Source: Plectrocnemia conspersa
Taxonomy: Eukaryota; Arthropoda; Insecta; Trichoptera; Polycentropodidae
DNA length: 64,000 nt
Reading direction: 5' to 3'
Assembly: GCA_009617715.1 (NCBI GenBank)
Contig: VTFK01000266.1
Location: 868,001 to 932,000 of the forward strand
This document shows, in pieces, positions 59,075 through 64,000 of the stretch. Position numbers and translations under genes: made by a program. Positions within the stretch are counted from its first letter, which is position 1, and the number at the start of each line of letters is the position of its first letter. The notes under the pieces were generated by a model that saw nothing but the letters and a program-made list of their open reading frames with translations, was not told the DNA's origin and searched no databases.

Positions 59075-59290
59075 ACTGAGCTCGCTTTATATTTCATTTA
59101 TTCATCTGTCAGATTGGGAAAATCTAGGAAAACCTAATTTGTGATGATCGGTCGGAATTATAATTATATAATAATCACTAATTCTGTTTTGTACTGATTT
59201 CTGAAAATATTTGAATTCAAACATTTTTTTTCTCCTCTATGTACATACATAATTTTATTATATTTTCTTCTTAGACGATCTTATCTTTTT
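59075..59290 (-). repeat. tRNA-derived SINE, copy 3 (inverted)
   Basis: In reverse complement it follows the body of copy 2: AAATGTTTGAATTCAAATAT, CAGAATTAGTGATTATTATA then TAATTATAATT, AATTAGGTTTTCCTAGATTT then TCCCAATCTGACAGATGAAT. The tRNA-like head is not clear. It lies about 600 bp from copy 2 in opposite orientation. Confidence 0.55.
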
Positions 59291-60949
59291 AGATCATAAA
59301 GCAGATCCAGGACTTAATATAAATACACAATTCAATTTTTATTGGTGACTGATACAATGACCCAATATTCTAATGATGTAAAAAAGACAAATCCAACGCC
59401 TACTATATTGTGACAGGTGACGGCACTACAATAATATTCCGTTCAAGGCATCAAGTATCATGCATAATCGTTACAAATCGTTTTCATTGACATGGGAATT
59501 CGATAGGAGCAAAAAATGAAATGATGCAAATATAAAAACGATGATTCACGATATCATCTAGTAATTGCATCACAATGATAACAATGCCACCAATGCGCAT
59601 GCGTTAAAAACACACCATCCGGTCGCATCTTTGCGAGACTTTCTCTGGGGGTTTTCGGTTTCGAGTTCGAAAAACCGGTTAGGCTCGTGACTGTTATCCA
59701 ACGTTCCATAATATGCATCTATTCACCAAAGTTACAACCGATCGCCTAATGCCTAATCACTTTCACACGTAACCAAAGACCAAAACACGCAAAATGGACA
59801 TCACGGCAATCTGTGTCAATGTTGCAAAAAATATTTCTTAGGAATTTGAACTATGTAAATTTTAAATTAAAACTTTCCTCTTTTTGTGCAACTAAGGTTT
59901 GACTCACTAAATTTCGATATTTAAGTCTTAAAAACCATTTTCGCAACTGATAACCAAAATTGGTTACGTTCGTCAATCGATGAAACTAATTGATTATATT
60001 TTACAACATCTATTTTGTCATTTATATATATTTGAATCACAGTTGCAAATATAGACATTTTCACCATCAGCTGGACCAAAACAATGTTAAACCGAGTTTC
60101 GGATTATTGCGTTTTCCATGTAATTGACCCAATATAGGTAAAATTAACTTAAGTATTACAACATTTAAAGCTGTCATTTAAATGTGTTTGTTTGTAATGA
60201 AATAACAGTGTTTATGTTTTATTGCTTTATGAACATTTAAACGCGAAGTTATGCTCTGGTGATCGAACTGCATCAAAAGATTGTCTCTTATTATGACATG
60301 ATTGATCTTACGTATCATGAAATGGTTTGTATCCAATCGAGCTTTAAGTAGTATTACTTATTCGATAACGTAATAAATTAAATTGTATTTTAATATAAAT
60401 TAGTTCAAAATGGGGTGAGTCACGTTCACTTAATTTCACTTAGAGGAGCTATTTTTAATAGTATATTATATTTTTAAAAGCTAATAATTTGAGTTACCAG
60501 GTGTTGATTTGACCAAACTTTTGTAATAAATTTAGATAAAGACGTTTCTCGTTTCTCCAGATTATGTGTAAATCCAGACTTGCCAATAGGGGAAGGGGGG
60601 AGAGATTTCCTTGAGGGGCTCGACTTCGGAAAAAATCATAGCAAGAATATATTTATAAAAAAAATAAAAACTGACCTCAAATAATGAATCTAAACTAAAC
60701 TACAGTTGCTTGAAAAGTATGTACTGATGTATTTCAAGAATAAAATACAATACATAAAAGGAGCGGAACATTGCCTTCAAAAGCGCCCACTTTCACAATA
60801 AACACAGATTGTAGTTTTTTGACGCTGTTCCATTTGTGTTAAAATTTGTTTGCAAATTATTATTCATTTTATTGCTTTTTGAACGTTTAAAAAACGAATG
60901 AAAATTAGTATCAATAAATTTAGGTATTCGATCTGAAAATAAATAATGC

Positions 60950-63760
60950 ATTAAGTTTCATGTGATTATTCCTGAAAGAAAATCATTAAAAAACAGTTTT
61001 GAATCTATCCCAAAAATATTTTTTAAAATATGCAAAATATATTTCTACTAGTGAAAAGATACATTATATATATTTACAGGCAGCCGGTCAAAAGAGCGTG
61101 CGTCAAATGAGCGCCGTCATATAAGCGCTGCATTATAAGCGCTGCGTCATAAGAGCGTTGACCAAAGTAGCGCTGTAACAAAATAGCGTGCGTCAAATGC
61201 GCAGAGAGTCATATGAGCGCTTTAAAAAAGAGCGCACGTCATAAGAGCGCAAAAATACTTGGAGAATATCAAGTAATGAATATTTTAGGAATTAGGTATA
61301 TAAAATATAAGTAAATTGTGAGAAATTTACAAAGAATTAAAATTCACAAGATATAGGCGGTAAAATTAGTATTTTATGTGCCAGAGCGTAATGACGATTA
61401 AAATGATTAGTCAATGAAAACATTATTATTTATTAATTATTACGTACATTCGAAAGTATGGCTTCCCATCCCCATACGTACGATATACATATATTTTGTA
61501 CTAAAATGAAACGCTGATTTTAAATCTATCATTAGATTTGTTCGGTAGTGTTTCATTAAATTGACAAATATATATCTACTCTACCTGCAATGAATGCATA
61601 AAGTTTAGGGCAGGTATAGACCTTTTTTTTGCTATTTGACGATAAACAGTTGGTTGGTTTTTGGGTATATATTTTATACGACTACACTCTATCTCGAATA
61701 ACGACTGAGTACGAATATTATATAATATATTTCAGTTAATTAAACGATTATTGTTTTATATATTAAACTGTAAGAACATTAATCTATCATTAATCATACA
61801 CATATGACATATGTTTGTATATCGAAAATTTAGGTTAATTTAGTATTTTAATGAATTATTGTGTTTAGTATACATACATACTATAGAGACAATTCAATCG
61901 GTCAAAATGGGCGATGGTCTTTTGGGCGATACAATAAAAATGCATTACAAATAAATGTGATGCAAATCATGATCTTATAATTAATTAAATAATTAACATA
62001 ATTTAATACATATTAAAATATATATATATATACATATACGTACATACGAAAATATAAGTAGTATTTTTTAGAAAAGAATTAAAAGATGAAAACATTATTC
62101 GGTCTAAACAAAATATAATATACATACATAAGATATATGTAAATATTTACTTATCTTTGGGCATATTTAATCATAAAATATCACTTAAACAGTTTGATTT
62201 TTTTATTCAAGAATTTAAGAGAGTTACCCGATTTCATAAAACACTTAGGCTTAAGTCGGTAATTTTATTATAAATACCTACCTGATAAATGTTTATAGTG
62301 GGCCCTTACGCAAATTTTTTTTATGTTTTGAGCCTTGGAAACTACTGTGAGAACAAACTTTTGGAATTTCCAAAAATCGGATATTTTACAGTTATCTATT
62401 TTAAATTAGATAGGATAGTTGTATATAAATATAATAATACAGAACTAGCGCTGATGAGTGTTTATCGTGGAGTTTGCACTTTACGCGATTTTTTTATATT
62501 TTGCGACTTATAAATTACTGTGAGAACAATCTTTTGGAATTTCCAAAAATCATTACAGAACAAATGTAATGATAAATTCAAAATCAGCGTTTCATTTTAG
62601 TGAAAATATATGTATATCGTACGTATGGGGATGGGGAGCCATACTCGAGTAAGTACGTAATAATTAATAAATAATAATGTTTTCATTGACTAATTATTTT
62701 AATCGTCATTGCGCTCTGGCACACAAAATACTAATTTTACCACCTATATCTCGTGAATTTTTATTTTTTGAAATTTCTTACAATTTACATATATTTTGTA
62801 TACCTAATTCCTAAAATATTCATTACTTGATTTTTTCCAAGTATTTTTGCGCTCTTATGACGTGCTCTCTTTTGTCAAACGCTCATATGGCTGTCTGCGT
62901 ATTTGACGCACGCTATTTTGTTACAGCGCTACTTTGGTAAACGCTCTTATGACGCAGCGCTTTTAAGGCAGCGCTCTTTTGACGCACGCCCATTTGTCCG
63001 CGCTCATTAGTGACGTTGCCATATTTACATACTCATCATTATTTATTTACCACCGATGTATAAATGTTACAGTGTATGTTTATTTTTTGGTAAAGTTATA
63101 TTTTTACTAGTAACGTCCAAATACATTTTCACTAGTAGATGTATATTTCTACTAGCGAAAATATAATTTAACTGATAGGTGCTAATATGCTGCTCTAAAA
63201 TGTCTTTGAAACTCAATTTGACAGTTGTGAAACGCCCATTTGCTGTTCAAACCCAAACCTAACCTAATGAAAGTTCTAAAACTAATTATGGTTTTAGAAC
63301 TTTTATTAGGTCAAGTCCAAAATATAAAGTAAGCCAACTAATCTCTCAGGGGAAAATAAGCGGAAGAATAAGGACAGACAAACATCGCATCTCACATAAT
63401 GCTGCATTTTGATATTACACTATGTTTTAAAAATATGATAGCTATACTTATCGATATTATTATGGACTTCTAATATAAGAGGGCTGATCAAAGTATATTG
63501 AAACCAAATTATGCTTAATAGGTGATCGCAAAAGCAATTATCACTTCTCAGAAGGCAAAAATTCATGTCAAAAGCAATAAAATCGTGTTGGCGTCGTTGC
63601 AGTGGGAACGCTCGGCAACGAGCGTTCCCACTGCGACGGCGACGGCACGATTTTATTGCTTTTGACGTGGATTTTTGACTTCTGAGAAGGGATAATTGCT
63701 TTTTGCGCTCTCCTATTGGGTAAAATTTGGTTTAGATGTGCTTTATTCGATTCTCACTCG
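60950..63760. mobile_element. Palindromic repeat family R1, interrupted by a nested transposon
   Basis: The left arm begins near 60950 (TTTTGAATCTATCCCAAAAA then TATTTTTTAAAATATG, as at 57045-57080). It is interrupted by the element at 61079-63020, resumes at 63030 and reaches the tip near 63612. The centre at 63600-63633 is a perfect inverted repeat of 15-bp arms, CAGTGGGAACGCTCG and CGAGCGTTCCCACTG, around GCAA. A short right arm follows to about 63760, and a further tip fragment (ATCGAGCGTTTTCACCACGA) at about 63800. No coding capacity. Confidence 0.65.
61070..63029. mobile_element. MULE-like long-TIR transposon with 9-bp target duplication
   Basis: The body is 61079-63020 (1942 bp), flanked by an exact 9-bp duplication ATATTTACA at 61070-61078 and 63021-63029. 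The terminal inverted repeats are about 470 bp (61079-61548 and 62551-63020). The outer 170 bp of each carries irregular short repeats of the type AGCGCTGCGTCATAAGAGCG. The interior (61549-62550) has a roughly 90-bp direct duplication (about 62289-62375 and 62457-62550, sharing CTGTGAGAACAA and CTTTTGGAATTTCCAAAAAT) and no transposase. Nine-bp duplications with long inverted repeats suggest the Mutator superfamily; a Foldback-type classification is possible. It sits inside an R1 copy, so it is younger than that copy. Confidence 0.85.
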
Positions 63761-64000
63761 TAATATTATTTTAAAAAGTCTGTATATAAACGCTTGATTA
63801 TCGAGCGTTTTCACCACGATGCGATGGCTCAATTTTATTGCTTTTGACCTATTCTGGAAATTCACTATATGGCAACACTGAGCAGCACAGAAAACACGAC
63901 TAATTATGAGTAGATATTTTTTATATTTTTTAATGCTTAATTAAAATATATCCAGAAATATTCTTTTTGAAACAGTTGGGAAGAGATTCATAAGAATTCC

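Larger units (their letters stand above)
38578..64000 (+). other. Probable large first intron of the NRF-like gene, repeat-rich
   Basis: No exon of the acyltransferase part and no other gene was recognised. Open frames here (for example 51453-51668, 55422-55676 and 62289-62513) lack homology and splice context. Stretches not listed separately, chiefly 39578-41860, 42110-43655, 43757-45687, 46470-48330, 50153-53045, 55165-56040 and 59290-60550, are AT-rich with scattered short repeats and nothing I can name. If the NRF-like gene ends elsewhere, part of this is simply intergenic. Confidence 0.5.

Overview
This is a stretch of AT-rich animal nuclear DNA, almost certainly from an insect. Genes are split by GT-AG introns, the homologues recognisable by eye are arthropod-like, and a dense layer of decayed transposons fills introns and intergenic DNA. 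I cannot fix the order. All gene models were assembled by hand from reading frames and splice consensus, with no database search.

Four protein-coding genes are supported. (1) Minus strand, 5683-7353: COP9 signalosome subunit 7 (CSN7), four coding exons, about 277 aa, complete. (2) Plus strand, 16487-26140: a 15-exon, 896-aa C2H2 zinc-finger protein with 11 fingers, two polyglutamine tracts and a short repeated IGNQI-type motif. A CpG-rich block at 13150-13700 is its likely promoter and untranslated first exon. (3) Plus strand, 31549-33128: a DUSP12/Yvh1-type dual-specificity phosphatase, six exons, 421 aa, complete. (4) Plus strand, 37854-38577: the first coding exon of a secreted or membrane NRF-6-like (nose resistant to fluoxetine) protein. 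It ends at a phase-1 splice donor, and its remaining exons were not found, so the last 25 kb of the window is probably one large intron. The four genes do not form a functional cluster. CSN7 acts in cullin deneddylation, DUSP12 in phosphatase signalling and ribosome maturation, the zinc-finger protein probably in transcription, and the NRF-like protein in membrane lipid or sterol-type acyl transfer.

Region by region: 1-5.4 kb is intergenic with diverged duplicated repeats and a nested repeat insertion. 5.4-7.4 kb is CSN7, with a repeat in intron 2 that recurs at 56 kb. 7.8-9.6 kb is a dead hAT (ZBED5-like) transposase. 11.7-12.4 kb holds two repeat elements. 13.1-26.1 kb is the zinc-finger gene, whose introns carry a LINE relic, a dead Tc1-like transposon and a hAT-type MITE. 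26.1-31.5 kb is 3' UTR and spacer with a pogo-like MITE. 31.5-33.2 kb is DUSP12. 33.2-37.8 kb is spacer with a tRNA-derived SINE copy. 38.6-64 kb is repeat-rich, with MITEs bearing exact 8-bp target duplications, LINE, LTR-like and SINE relics, and a 1.94-kb long-inverted-repeat element with an exact 9-bp target duplication nested inside a palindromic repeat.

The most unusual items are the nested, subterminally repetitive 9-bp-TSD element at 61.1-63.0 kb, the palindromic repeat family with which it is associated, and the divergent catalytic loop of the DUSP12 protein. I saw no CRISPR arrays, prokaryotic operons, rRNA genes or intact tRNA genes.
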